Source: Clostridium lacusfryxellense (GTDB taxonomy: Bacteria; Bacillota; Clostridia; Clostridiales; Clostridiaceae). Taken from it: 64,000 nt of DNA. The notes beneath the pieces were generated by a model. The model was not told the DNA's origin. It saw nothing but the letters and a program-made list of their open reading frames with translations, and ran no database searches. The stretch lies in the NCBI RefSeq assembly GCF_018861735.1, contig NZ_JAHLEB010000010.1, positions 55,420-119,419 of the forward strand, given 5' to 3'. The position numbers were made by a program, and so were the translations under genes. How positions within the stretch are numbered: position 1 is the first letter of the stretch; every line of letters starts with the position of its first letter. Shown here piece after piece: positions 55,075 through 63,880 of this stretch.

Positions 55075-56127
55075 TTATTTATTGTATACTTTATCAATTA
55101 TTCTTTGACATTTTAATGCCTGTTCAAAATCAGCTGCAACTCCATCGCTATTATTAATAGAATTTTTATTATTAGAAATTTTATCAGCAAAACTTATTAT
55201 TGAAGCTGTATGACAGTTTTGGAAATAACCTAAGGAGTTTCTTTTATCAGCATAATATTTTAATAAACTATCTCCTGCTGCTACATTTTTTATTTCAGTT
55301 GAATTACTTTCGTATTTATATACTTCAATTTCATAAGGATTATTGAAATTAATTTTTATGCTACCGTGACTGCCATAAACTACATAATCATCAGTTTGTT
55401 CTCTTTCAGTAAATACCCTTGAAACCTCAAGACTTCCTCGAACCCCACCAACTAACAAGAAATCACAGTTGGCAATTTCATCAACCTCTGATCTATCCTC
55501 AAAATAAATTCTAGTTTTGGATTCTACTTCTTTTATATCACCCATAGTAAATTGTATCATGTCAATTAAATGTACACCTAAATCAAGTAATGCTCCACCA
55601 CCAGAATTTTTTCCAGTTCTCCAAGTATCTTTTTTCTTTTCATTCAAATAACTATCATGATATGTTCTCACTTTGAAATCTATAATTTTGCCTATAGTCT
55701 CAACTTCTAGTTCTCTTTTTAATAATGTAAGGGCTGGCATAAATCTATATACCAAAGCTACAGAATTCATTATATTATTTTCCTTAACAAGCTTTGCCAT
55801 CTCCATAGCATCATTCATATTTGTTGCTAATGGTTTTTCACAATAAATTGCTTTACCATGTTCCACAGCTTTTTTTACAATATCAAAATGAGAATCATTC
55901 GGCGTACATATATCTATAAAATCAATTTCTTCATCATTTAAAACTTCTTCAATATCTGTAACATTCTTTACTCCATTTATTGGGAAATCTATAGGCTTTC
56001 TAGTTACAATATATTTTAAATTTAGTGAATACGGGAGTGAAAACCTTAAATTAGCATCATATACTCCTAATGCATGAGTTTTGGCTATGCCACCATATCC
56101 TATTATTGCAAAATTTATTTTTTTCAT
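55075..56127 (-). CDS. Gfo/Idh/MocA family oxidoreductase
   Basis: A 350-residue NAD(P)-dependent sugar dehydrogenase-like protein. The Rossmann fold starts with IIGYGGIAKTHA, and the EKPLATN motif (CEKPLA) supplies the catalytic Lys. The GGGALLDLGVHLIDMIQF segment is typical of the C-terminal domain. The family oxidises or epimerises inositol and sugar derivatives; the substrate is not known. It is the last gene of a three-gene run with a DeoR regulator and a UPF0303 protein. The start is ATG 56127 with GAGGAAG. A 20-bp tandem repeat fills the gap to the DeoR gene. Confidence 0.9.
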   Translation of the reverse strand: MKKINFAIIGYGGIAKTHALGVYDANLRFSLPYSLNLKYIVTRKPIDFPINGVKNVTDIEEVLNDEEIDFIDICTPNDSHFDIVKKAVEHGKAIYCEKPLATNMNDAMEMAKLVKENNIMNSVALVYRFMPALTLLKRELEVETIGKIIDFKVRTYHDSYLNEKKKDTWRTGKNSGGGALLDLGVHLIDMIQFTMGDIKEVESKTRIYFEDRSEVDEIANCDFLLVGGVRGSLEVSRVFTEREQTDDYVVYGSHGSIKINFNNPYEIEVYKYESNSTEIKNVAAGDSLLKYYADKRNSLGYFQNCHTASIISFADKISNNKNSINNSDGVAADFEQALKCQRIIDKVYNK

Positions 56128-56150
56128 ATTATCATACTTCCTCTCTACTA

Positions 56151-56230
56151 TTTAAATTACTTCTATACTATATAAATTACTTCTATACTATATAAATTAG
56201 TTCTATATTATTTAAATTAATTCTACATTT
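56151..56230. repeat. Four 20-bp tandem repeats across the deoR-type stop codon
   Basis: Units TWTAAATTAnTTCTATAnTA begin at 56151, 56171, 56191 and 56211. The fourth, most diverged, covers the stop codon and last codons of the DeoR-family gene. Confidence 0.85.
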
Positions 56231-56976
56231 ATTTTCTCTAATTCTTTGCATATTTGTTCATCTGGCATTTCATCTACAATAATTGCATCTATGTCATTAA
56301 TATCAGCAAACTTATATGTTCCATCATAATAAAATTTCTTATTTTCCATGACTAGGTAAACTTTTTTTCCTGCACAAATAATAGCTTTTTTTGTATTCCC
56401 ATCTTCTATATCAGTTGTTGTAACACTCTTATCAAACATGTTAACTCCACAGCTACCTATAAAAGCCCTATTTACCTTGTACCTTTCTATGCTTTCTATA
56501 GTTGTAGAACCTACGAACCCATTTACTTGTTTATTAAAGATACCGCCAGTCCCTATTACCTCTACGTGATCACACTTTGAAAATGTTCTAATAATATCAA
56601 TCATGTTGGTTATAACAACAAGTTTTTTATTTCCTTTTGCTATCTTGTCTGCAATTAATATGTTTGTAGATGATATGTCCAAAAAAATTGTTTCCCTTGA
56701 CTTTATAAGTTCAAAAGCCTTTTCTGCAATTTTTAACTTACCCTCTAAATTAATATTGTTTCTACTTAAAATATCATCATTATATGGAGCATTCGGACGT
56801 CTTAACACACCACCTCCATACGTTCTTTTAATAATACCTTGTTTTTCCAAGTTCTTTAGATCTTTTCTTATACAATCTTCTGTTACCTCGAACCTTTTGC
56901 TTAACTCCTTCACAACTACCTTTTGGTTTTCATTTAATAACCGAATAATTCTTTCTAGCCTTTCCTCTGCAAACAA
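56212..56976 (-). CDS. DeoR/GlpR family transcriptional regulator
   Basis: A 254-residue repressor. The N-terminal helix-turn-helix is of DeoR type (ERLERIIRLLNENQKVVVKELSKRF...RKDLKNLEKQG..RTYGG). The DeoRC sensor domain (about 75-235) carries IFLDISSTN, TNMIDI and GTGGIFN. Effectors of the family are sugar phosphates. The start is TTG 56976 with AAAGGTG. It is in an apparent operon with the UPF0303 gene upstream and the oxidoreductase downstream, which it probably controls. Confidence 0.9.
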   Translation of the reverse strand: MFAEERLERIIRLLNENQKVVVKELSKRFEVTEDCIRKDLKNLEKQGIIKRTYGGGVLRRPNAPYNDDILSRNNINLEGKLKIAEKAFELIKSRETIFLDISSTNILIADKIAKGNKKLVVITNMIDIIRTFSKCDHVEVIGTGGIFNKQVNGFVGSTTIESIERYKVNRAFIGSCGVNMFDKSVTTTDIEDGNTKKAIICAGKKVYLVMENKKFYYDGTYKFADINDIDAIIVDEMPDEQICKELEKINVELI

Positions 56977-57001
56977 AACACACTCACCTTTCCTTATCCA
57001 A

Positions 57002-57472
57002 TTACTTTTGTAAAAACTCTTTTAATACTCCAACTATTAAATTATGCTCTGTTATTTGGTCAACACCTGAGGATGTAATAGTACCAACCACGCCTACATT
57101 TTTAATTATTATTGGGAATGCACCTCCATGAGCGCTATATTCCTTATCAGAAATAAAATATTTTTCGTCAATTGTTTTATCTATTAGCTTTAATTTAAGA
57201 CCAACACACAATGAACTGGTCCAAAATCTATTAACAACTCTATTTTTTCTAACAATCCAATCATCATTATCTGGCGTAGTTCCCTCAAATGCATAATGAA
57301 ATAATTGATGACCACACTTTGTTATATCAATAGTTAACAACAAATTTTCTTTTCTTGCTTTCTCAATTAGCAGCATCCCTATTTCTAGAGCTGTTTCACT
57401 TGTAAATTCAGTGAATTGTATTATCTCTTCTTGTTTTTTTATGTCATTTATCATTTTATTGTAATCTTCCAT
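57002..57472 (-). CDS. UPF0303 (heme-degrading-like domain) protein
   Basis: A 156-residue cytoplasmic protein of the UPF0303/GlcG-HbpS-like fold: QFTEFTSETALEIGMLL, then DITKCGHQLFHYA, RVVNRFWTSS and a glycine-rich AHGGAFPI. The GTITSSGVDQITEHNLIV segment is a family hallmark. Function is not established; some relatives bind heme or act as chaperones. I chose ATG 57472, with AAAGG nine bases upstream, over 57481. It is the first gene of the operon with the DeoR and Gfo genes. Confidence 0.85.
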   Translation of the reverse strand: MEDYNKMINDIKKQEEIIQFTEFTSETALEIGMLLIEKARKENLLLTIDITKCGHQLFHYAFEGTTPDNDDWIVRKNRVVNRFWTSSLCVGLKLKLIDKTIDEKYFISDKEYSAHGGAFPIIIKNVGVVGTITSSGVDQITEHNLIVGVLKEFLQK

Positions 57473-57707
57473 AATACTCATCCTTTCAATATTGATTTAT
57501 ATTACATACACATCTTTATTCGAAATTAATAATTAATTAAACTATGTTTTTTATAAAAAAACTCAAATTCATCTTGTTTCATTATACAACACAAGAAAAC
57601 AATAAACAATGATAACAAACAATAAATCATCTAACTCAGGAAAACTTCAAGACTTAAAATAATTCATATTATAAATAGACAAATGATAAATAAATGACAT
57701 ATATTTA

Positions 57708-57716
57708 TGTTATAAT
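57708..57716 (+). promoter_or_regulatory. Extended -10 element upstream of HPr
   Basis: TGTTATAAT is an extended -10 hexamer 178 bp before the HPr start. No good -35 is seen. The rest of 57473-57893 is AT-rich with no gene. Confidence 0.35.
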
Positions 57717-57893
57717 AACTAAGTACAGCAAATTACAATTTCATAATAAAGGTTTACAACTTCTGCCTTATGGATGAGGTTATAACAGCTTTAAGAATTA
57801 TCTTTGAAAAATTAGATATATTTAGATGTTTTAATGCTATCATAAAGGTTATATACAACAAGTTAATCAGCTAAATTTTAGGAGGTTTTATTA

Positions 57894-58157
57894 ATGGCGA
57901 ATATAGTTAAAATATTAAACGAACAAGGATTACATGCAAGACCAGCTTCTATCTTTGTAAAAACTGCAAGTAAATTTAAATCTACTGTTAGCATTGTACA
58001 TGGTAGTGGAACTGCAAATGCAAAATCTATAATAAACATAATGAGTTTAGGTTTGAAAAAAGGTGAAGAAATTAAAATTGTTACTGAAGGCGTAGATGAA
58101 AAAGAAGCTATGGATGCATTATTACTTCTTGTAGCTAATAAATTTGGTGAAGAATAA
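57894..58157 (+). CDS. ptsH: HPr phosphocarrier protein
   Basis: An 87-residue HPr. The EI-phosphorylated His is in GLHARPAS (His14), and the HPr kinase site Ser is in KSIINIMSLG (Ser45). Both sites present argue for true HPr rather than Crh. It carries phosphate from EI to PTS permeases, such as the EIIBC at 4.2-5.6 kb, and serves CcpA in catabolite repression. The start is ATG with AGGAGG. EI is not adjacent. It ends at a strong terminator. Confidence 0.93.
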   Translation: MANIVKILNEQGLHARPASIFVKTASKFKSTVSIVHGSGTANAKSIINIMSLGLKKGEEIKIVTEGVDEKEAMDALLLLVANKFGEE

Positions 58158-58176
58158 AAAATGTCTTTATAATATA

Positions 58177-58217
58177 AAAAAAGCAACATATAACTTTTTA
58201 AGTTTATGTTGCTTTTT
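58177..58217. terminator. Terminator between HPr and the EAL-HDOD gene
   Basis: AAAAGCAACATA pairs with TATGTTGCTTTT, extended inside by AACTT/AAGTT; A-run and T-run ends make it bidirectional for the convergent genes. Confidence 0.9.
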
Positions 58218-58220
58218 TAT

Positions 58221-59435
58221 TTATACTGGCATTTGTTCATTTGCATAAAGTATGGCCTCACAATATGCATTAGGTAAAAACTTTTCATCTAAATTAAGTT
58301 GTTTTGAAATCTTTGATACCTCATCCCATTGACCTTCTTCATATTTTACAATCAAATGAAGTAATTTTGTATAACTATTATTCTTAACTCCATTTAGTGC
58401 ATCTTTTACTTCAATGGGCAATAATAATTGATGTAATATTTCATCTAATGGTATATCCATAAGCCTATCTACCATAGATAACATTCCTATCAAATAGGCA
58501 TTAAAAGAAACAGGACCTCCTATCACCTTTTGAGCAATTAGCTCTGCAAACTTTGCCCTTGTTAAAGATTCTATTATTATATTTTCAGGTTTATCTTCTC
58601 CCAAAGTTTTAAAAACAATTAAATATAACCACATTTTTATTTCTTTTTCACCAAGCAAAGATAGCGCTTGCCTAATTGATTTTATTTCACTTCTAAACAC
58701 ATAATTAGCTGAATTTATAAGTTTTAAAAGTTTAAAAGATAATGATACATCTCTTTTTATTAAGTCTTCTATAATTTCTATATTAAAGCTGCCACTATTA
58801 ATTTCCTGTAATAATTTCATATAAATAATCTTGTTTTCTGATATTCTTTTGCCTGTAACAATTAAAGGTCTACTAAAATAGTAACCTTGAAAGTATGAGT
58901 ACCCATATGAAACTGCCTCATTAAATTCTTCTAGAGTTTCAACTTTTTCAGCAATAAACTTAATATGGGGTAAATTCACATGTTCAATTACTTCTCTTCT
59001 ATCATATCCAGTAGTTATTTTAAAATCCACTTTAATAATATCTGTTATCTCTAAAAGATTTTTATACTTGCTTGAATAAACAAAATCATCTAATGCTATA
59101 AGGTACCCTAACTTTTTTAGCTTTTTACATAAATCTACTATTTCCTCTGTAGGATCTACGTCCTCTAATATCTCAATTACCACAGTCTCTGGTGATAAAA
59201 CCATAAAAATATCTGATTGTAATATATTTTTAGTGAAGTTAATAAACGCTTTCTTTCCTCCGGTTACCTTATCAATTCCTATATTTATAAAACTATTTTT
59301 AATGACATCAATGGTTGCTTTATCGCCATCTTCCCCTTGGAAACTATTTTTCTCACTATCTCTAAATAGTAATTCATATCCAAATAATTTATTATACTTA
59401 TTAAGAATTGGTTGCCTGGCTAAAAATACATCCAT
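58221..59435 (-). CDS. EAL-HDOD signalling protein (degenerate EAL)
   Basis: A 404-residue YuxH-like protein. Residues 1-200 are an EAL-type domain, but the signature is GYELLFR rather than EAL, and later motifs are partly changed (ALDDFVYSSKYKN, IKVDF), so it probably binds but does not cleave cyclic di-GMP. Residues about 200-400 are an HDOD domain. I chose ATG 59435, directly after AGGAGG. It is monocistronic, convergent with HPr. Confidence 0.9.
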   Translation of the reverse strand: MDVFLARQPILNKYNKLFGYELLFRDSEKNSFQGEDGDKATIDVIKNSFINIGIDKVTGGKKAFINFTKNILQSDIFMVLSPETVVIEILEDVDPTEEIVDLCKKLKKLGYLIALDDFVYSSKYKNLLEITDIIKVDFKITTGYDRREVIEHVNLPHIKFIAEKVETLEEFNEAVSYGYSYFQGYYFSRPLIVTGKRISENKIIYMKLLQEINSGSFNIEIIEDLIKRDVSLSFKLLKLINSANYVFRSEIKSIRQALSLLGEKEIKMWLYLIVFKTLGEDKPENIIIESLTRAKFAELIAQKVIGGPVSFNAYLIGMLSMVDRLMDIPLDEILHQLLLPIEVKDALNGVKNNSYTKLLHLIVKYEEGQWDEVSKISKQLNLDEKFLPNAYCEAILYANEQMPV

Positions 59436-59569
59436 AATTATCCTCCTATGCAAATCTATTTAATTTGCATTATATCTATTTTCTCTAGTATACATATTTT
59501 TACACGGTTTTACAATATATTTTATTAAATGAATTTTTCCACTAATATTTCCTATGAAATATCATAAAA

Positions 59570-59613
59570 ATATGGCGAATAAATAGTTTTTTGAACTATA
59601 TATTCGCCATATT
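59570..59613 (-). terminator. Terminator of the zinc-type lipoprotein gene
   Basis: AATATGGCGAATAAATAGTT and AACTATATATTCGCCATATT form a nearly perfect hairpin 18 bp past the stop. Confidence 0.85.
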
Positions 59614-59631
59614 TCATATTATATTTAGGTG

Positions 59632-60543
59632 CTATTTTTTTAAGCTATTATAAATATTAGATAAATTATCTTCCATACTTTCTATATACGTCTTCTTATC
59701 TTCATTACTCTCTATTGTGTATATCTTTTGTACCGAAGCCCCTACTTCTGTTGCAAGAGTTTCAGATACTCTTGGGCTAGCAAGCTCCTCCATAAAAATA
59801 ACTTTTATTTTATTTTTTTTAGATAACTCAACCAATTCCTTTATTTTTTGTGGAGTAGGCTCTCCTCCTGAAAATACATCTTCTACACTATTTTGCTTTA
59901 ATCCAAAATCTCTGCACAAATATCCAAAGGCAGCATGCCCTGTAACAAAATTTTTATTTTGTAATCCTTCAAATTTAACTATATATTCATTATACAATTT
60001 ATCAAGTTTACCTGAGAATTCTTGAAAGTTTTTCTCATAAAAAACCTTATTTGTTGGATCAGCTTTAACCAATGCATCTTTTATATTTTTAGTTTGAATT
60101 TTTGATTCTTTTAAACTAAGCCATATATGTGGATCATATTGACCATGTTCCTCAATTTCTTCACCTTGATTTTTTATTGGATCTATTCCGGTGGATGAAT
60201 TAACTACAACTAAATTCTTATCATCTATAGCTGTCAAAGTTTTATCAACCCAAGATTCCATTCCGAATCCAGTATAAACAAATAAATCAGCTTTTGTTAT
60301 ATTTTCCATATCTTTTATTTTAGGTTCAAAATCATGCGGTTCAACGCCCTCCGGCACCACTGTAGTCACTTCTATTTTATCTTTCCCAACAGCCTGGGCA
60401 AATTCCTTTAGTGGATTAAATGAAACAACAACCTGTATTTTAGATGAATCATGTTTTTCTTTTGCATCAGTTGCAGAGTTAGAACACCCAACTAATGTTC
60501 CTATAATACATGTTAATAAAATGAGACCAATAATTTTTTTCAA
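59632..60543 (-). CDS. znuA: Zinc/manganese ABC transporter substrate-binding lipoprotein
   Basis: A 303-residue lipoprotein of the cluster A-I metal-binding family. The lipobox is GTLVGCSNS (Cys20). Metal ligands are visible: His in GVEPHDFEP, His in YDPHIWLS, His in VTGHAAFGYL and an acidic residue later. A short EEIEEHGQYD loop before the second His is typical of zinc-type members. The start is TTG 60543 with AAAGGAG. No permease or ATPase is next to it, which is unusual for such an operon. A 7-1-7 Fur-family box overlaps its promoter. Zinc is favoured, but manganese is possible. Confidence 0.9.
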   Translation of the reverse strand: MKKIIGLILLTCIIGTLVGCSNSATDAKEKHDSSKIQVVVSFNPLKEFAQAVGKDKIEVTTVVPEGVEPHDFEPKIKDMENITKADLFVYTGFGMESWVDKTLTAIDDKNLVVVNSSTGIDPIKNQGEEIEEHGQYDPHIWLSLKESKIQTKNIKDALVKADPTNKVFYEKNFQEFSGKLDKLYNEYIVKFEGLQNKNFVTGHAAFGYLCRDFGLKQNSVEDVFSGGEPTPQKIKELVELSKKNKIKVIFMEELASPRVSETLATEVGASVQKIYTIESNEDKKTYIESMEDNLSNIYNSLKK

Positions 60544-60606
60544 TATTTTACACTCCTTTAAATCATTACCTTTGTATCAACCTTTTTATTCTATATAATT
60601 TTTTGT

Positions 60607-60660
60607 TGCAAATCATTTGCATTTACATTTATACTATATCATATATCTATAACTTGTCAA
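60607..60660 (-). promoter_or_regulatory. Promoter and Fur-family (Zur-like) operator of znuA
   Basis: On the minus strand, TTGACA (60655-60660) and TATAGT (60633-60638) are spaced by 16 bp. The perfect 7-1-7 inverted repeat TGCAAATCATTTGCA (60607-60621) lies where transcription should start, as Zur/Fur boxes do. Confidence 0.8.
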
Positions 60661-60705
60661 CAGCTATTATATTTATAATTATTATTATAAATATAATAAT
60701 AATAT

Positions 60706-60742
60706 AAAAAAAGTATGTATATTTATAATACATACTTTTTTT
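60706..60742. terminator. Terminator of the RNase J gene
   Basis: AAAAAAAGTATGTAT and ATACATACTTTTTTT form a 15-bp, bidirectional-type hairpin with a 7-nt loop. Confidence 0.9.
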
Positions 60743-60778
60743 GTACCCACTTTATATAAAAATGCAAAAGTTAGTTTT

Positions 60779-62461
60779 CTAGATTTCCATTATTATTGGT
60801 ATAATTATTGGTCTTCTCTTAGTTTTTATATATAAAAATTGACCTAATGCATTTCTAATACTAGACTTTATTACAGCCCATTCTTTGATCTTATTATCTA
60901 AACATTGTTCAAGCTCTTTTCTAACAATGTCTCTTGCTTCATTAATAAGTTCATTGGATTCTTTCATATATACAAATCCTCTAGTTATAATATCAGGCCC
61001 AGCTACTATGCTATAAGTTTCTCTTTGTATAGTAACTACTACAGTAAGAATACCTTCTTCCGCTAAATGTTTTCTGTCTCTAAGTACTATATTTCCAACA
61101 TCTCCTACACCAAGACCATCTACCATTATAGCTCCTGTTTGCACTCTTCCAGCAAATCTACATTCACTTGGAGATACTTCTAAAATTTGACCAGTTTCTC
61201 CGATAAAGATTCTTTCAGGATCCATGCCTAATTTTTCTGCAAGTAATGCATGTTGTTTAAGATGTCTGAATTCACCATGTACTGGCATAAAATATTTAGG
61301 TTTAACTAATGTATGCATTAATTTTAATTCCTCTTGGCAAGCATGGCCCGAAACATGAATCTCTTCTGTTGTATTATAAATTACATTTGCTCCCTTTTTG
61401 AAAAGTTCATTTATAACATTATATATGAATTTTTCGTTTCCTGGAATTGGAGAAGCAGATAATATAATTAAATCACCCTTTTGTATTTGAATACTTCTAT
61501 GGGTTGATGATGCCATTCTTGTTAATGCAGCTAGTGGTTCACCTTGACTACCAGTAGTTACTATTGTTACCTTATCGTCTGGGTAATTACGAAGTTCTGA
61601 AACTGTGATTATATGTTCTGGTTCTATATGCAAATATCCAAGATTTATTGCTACTTCAGATATTCTCTCCATACTTCTTCCACTGAATGCTATTTTTCTT
61701 CCATTAGCAATTGCAGCATTTGCAATTTGTTGTATTCTATGAATATTTGATGCGAATGAAGCTACTATTATTCTACCTTCAGCCTTAAAAAATATTTTAT
61801 TTAAAGTTTCTCCAATTACTTTCTCGGATATGGTAAATCCTGGACGTTCTACATTAGTACTATCAGCCATTAGTAGTAGTACTCCTTGGCCACCTAATTT
61901 TGCAAATCTCTCTAAATCAATAACTTCGCCATCAATTGGAGTATAATCTATTTTAAAATCTCCAGTGTGTATAATTCTTCCAATAGGTGTATGCACACAA
62001 ATTGAGCAAGCATCTGCTATACTATGACTAACTCTTATAAACTCTATACTAATTTTGTCTAGCTTTATTATATCCCCAGCTGCCACTACATTCAGTGTGC
62101 AATCAGCTAGTATACCATGTTCTTCAAGCTTATTTTCAACTAATCCAAGAGTTAAACGCGTTCCATACACTGGAACATTAATTTGTTTTAAAACATAAGG
62201 TAATGCTCCTATATGATCCTCATGTCCGTGTGTTATGAAAATACCTTTAACTCTATCTTTATTCTCTATAAGATAAGTTACATCAGGAATTACTAAATCC
62301 ACGCCGTACATATCCACGTCTGGAAATGAAATTCCACAATCTATAACAATAATTTCATCTTTATATTCTATTGCAGTGATGTTCTTTCCAATTTCTCCAA
62401 GTCCACCTATTGGAATAACTCTAATTTTATTTTTTCCCTTATTTCTATAATTATTATTCAA
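60779..62461 (-). CDS. rnj: Ribonuclease J
   Basis: A 560-residue metallo-beta-lactamase ribonuclease with endonuclease and 5'-3' exonuclease activity in RNA decay and maturation. The metal site is THGHEDHIGALP with further ligands at SHSIADACS and HTGDFKID. The beta-CASP domain contains SFASNIHRIQQ and the motif SGHACQEELKLM. The C-terminal domain is intact. The start is TTG 62461, after AGGTG, reading MNNNYRNKGKNKIRVIPIGG. It is not clear which of RNase J1 or J2 it corresponds to. It is monocistronic. Confidence 0.95.
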   Translation of the reverse strand: MNNNYRNKGKNKIRVIPIGGLGEIGKNITAIEYKDEIIVIDCGISFPDVDMYGVDLVIPDVTYLIENKDRVKGIFITHGHEDHIGALPYVLKQINVPVYGTRLTLGLVENKLEEHGILADCTLNVVAAGDIIKLDKISIEFIRVSHSIADACSICVHTPIGRIIHTGDFKIDYTPIDGEVIDLERFAKLGGQGVLLLMADSTNVERPGFTISEKVIGETLNKIFFKAEGRIIVASFASNIHRIQQIANAAIANGRKIAFSGRSMERISEVAINLGYLHIEPEHIITVSELRNYPDDKVTIVTTGSQGEPLAALTRMASSTHRSIQIQKGDLIILSASPIPGNEKFIYNVINELFKKGANVIYNTTEEIHVSGHACQEELKLMHTLVKPKYFMPVHGEFRHLKQHALLAEKLGMDPERIFIGETGQILEVSPSECRFAGRVQTGAIMVDGLGVGDVGNIVLRDRKHLAEEGILTVVVTIQRETYSIVAGPDIITRGFVYMKESNELINEARDIVRKELEQCLDNKIKEWAVIKSSIRNALGQFLYIKTKRRPIIIPIIMEI

Positions 62462-62552
62462 TATACACCTGATTCCTAAATATTAGGCAATATTTCTGTC
62501 CTATATTTTCGATCTGTCGACTAAACATAATGGTAATGCACAGGACAAGCAT

Positions 62553-62684
62553 TTAGTTTAGTGTTACTGTATTAACTCGATATAATATACTTCTTTTAAT
62601 ACAACTTACTATTCCAAGAATCTTATTCCTATTCACTAACCATAAATCAGGTTTTTCACCTACCTTTTCTTTTATATTTTTGTT
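62553..62684 (-). other. Gene-free stretch with a weak open frame
   Basis: The 990-bp gap 62462-63451 has no convincing gene. On the minus strand an open stretch of 44 codons without a start contains GEKPDLWLVNRNKILG and could be a gene tail. A TTTAGTTTAG-type inverted repeat lies at about 62522-62561. Confidence 0.25.
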
Positions 62685-62779
62685 CTAATAATTTTTACAA
62701 TTCTTCATAATTAACTTTTTAAGAGATAATAGTTTGTTGCCGATATCCAAATCTAGCTAACTAATCTCTTTTAAACCCG

Positions 62780-62830
62780 TTATCCTTGTCTTAATGTCTC
62801 GATGAAACCACCTATGTTCTTTTCAGTCAT
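62780..62830 (-). pseudogene. Possible XRE-type regulator start, truncated
   Basis: After AAGGAG, ATG 62830 opens MTEKNIGGFIETLRQG and then stops. This looks like the first 16 residues of a Cro/C1-type regulator (xxIGxFIxxLRKEKGLTQ). Only the start is left. Confidence 0.4.
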
Positions 62831-63237
62831 TCTTTCTCCTTTCTTTTGATATTTTTAATAAGCTTATATTTCAAAGTGTCGTTATTTTATAAACATCACT
62901 TTCTTTTATATTTTGTTATTATATATTTTGTTATTTATATATTATATTACATATCTTTATGTTTTAAGAAAGACTTAAATTAATATAGTCTTTATAATTT
63001 CCTAATAAATACATTAAGTAATGTTGCCTTTATTCTAATCAAGTCTAATTATACCATATTATAATTCATTATAATATAAAAATGGGTTAAAAGTAATCGC
63101 TAAACTAAAAATAGCTCAAAATATCGATTTTTACATTTTATATAAACATATTTAAAATAAATAAGTTATTGTTATCATGTCTCCATTCTTGTATTTTATA
63201 CGTTCCTTAATTAATATTTAAACCATAAAAATATGAC

Positions 63238-63333
63238 CTATGAATTCCTCCTGCGTGGCACCAAAGAAGAATTTTAAATGGAATTTCAATATTTCTGCTC
63301 TTCTTATTTGGTGCCACTCCCGAAGAAATTCAT
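63238..63333. repeat. Long imperfect inverted repeat, MITE-like or structured RNA
   Basis: About 32-bp arms (ATGAATTCCTCCTGCG...GGCACCAAAG and its mirror ending GGTGCCACTCC...AAATTCAT) match at about 26 positions and flank a 30-bp centre. There is no gene within 100 bp on either side. Confidence 0.6.
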
Positions 63334-63428
63334 ATTATATAATATTTACGCTTAGATGTATCTATTATGGATTGAATATAAGGAAATAATAAATCTCAAT
63401 TACCCGCAAACAGTTTCCTAAATAATAA

Positions 63429-63475
63429 AAAAAAGGACCTAAGTGGTATCACTACCACTCCAGTCCCCCACTTAG
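63429..63475 (-). terminator. Terminator overlapping the end of arsC
   Basis: On the minus strand, CTAAGTGG (inside the coding end) pairs with CCACTTAG downstream and is followed by GTCC and eight Ts. Confidence 0.65.
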
Positions 63476-63880
63476 ATCAATTTCATTATTTTCTACTCTT
63501 TTCATTAACTCCTTAACCTTTTCTTCAATTGTCTTTGCGACCTTTATAAACTCCGCGTCAGATTTCCCAGTTGGGTCATCAAGTCCCCAATCCTCTTCAT
63601 GCCTGTGTGCAACGATTGGACACACTACATTACATCCCATTTTGATAACTATATCGACTTCTGGTATATCATCAATTAACTTTGATGTTTGAGTTTCGTT
63701 CATGTCAACCTTATATAATTCCTTTATTATTCTCACTGCATCTTGGTTAATTTGAGGTTTGGTCTCGGTCCCTGCAGAATATGAATCAAACTGTGATGAT
63801 CCAAACATCTTTCCAAGCGCCTCTGCCATCTGTGACCTACAAGAGTTGTGAACACATATAAATGCTACTTTTGGTTTCAT
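63452..63880 (-). CDS. arsC: Arsenate reductase, low-molecular-weight phosphatase type
   Basis: A 142-residue cytoplasmic enzyme that reduces arsenate to arsenite. The P-loop CVHNSCRS (Cys9, Arg15) is as in thioredoxin-coupled ArsC. Further Cys in KMGCNVVCP may serve as the second and third redox cysteines, and EDWGLDDPTGK is a family motif. I chose ATG 63880, after GAGGAG, over the longer frame from 63979, which adds 33 unlikely residues. The rest of an ars operon, if any, is outside the window upstream. Confidence 0.9.
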   Translation of the reverse strand: MKPKVAFICVHNSCRSQMAEALGKMFGSSQFDSYSAGTETKPQINQDAVRIIKELYKVDMNETQTSKLIDDIPEVDIVIKMGCNVVCPIVAHRHEEDWGLDDPTGKSDAEFIKVAKTIEEKVKELMKRVENNEIDLSGGLEW

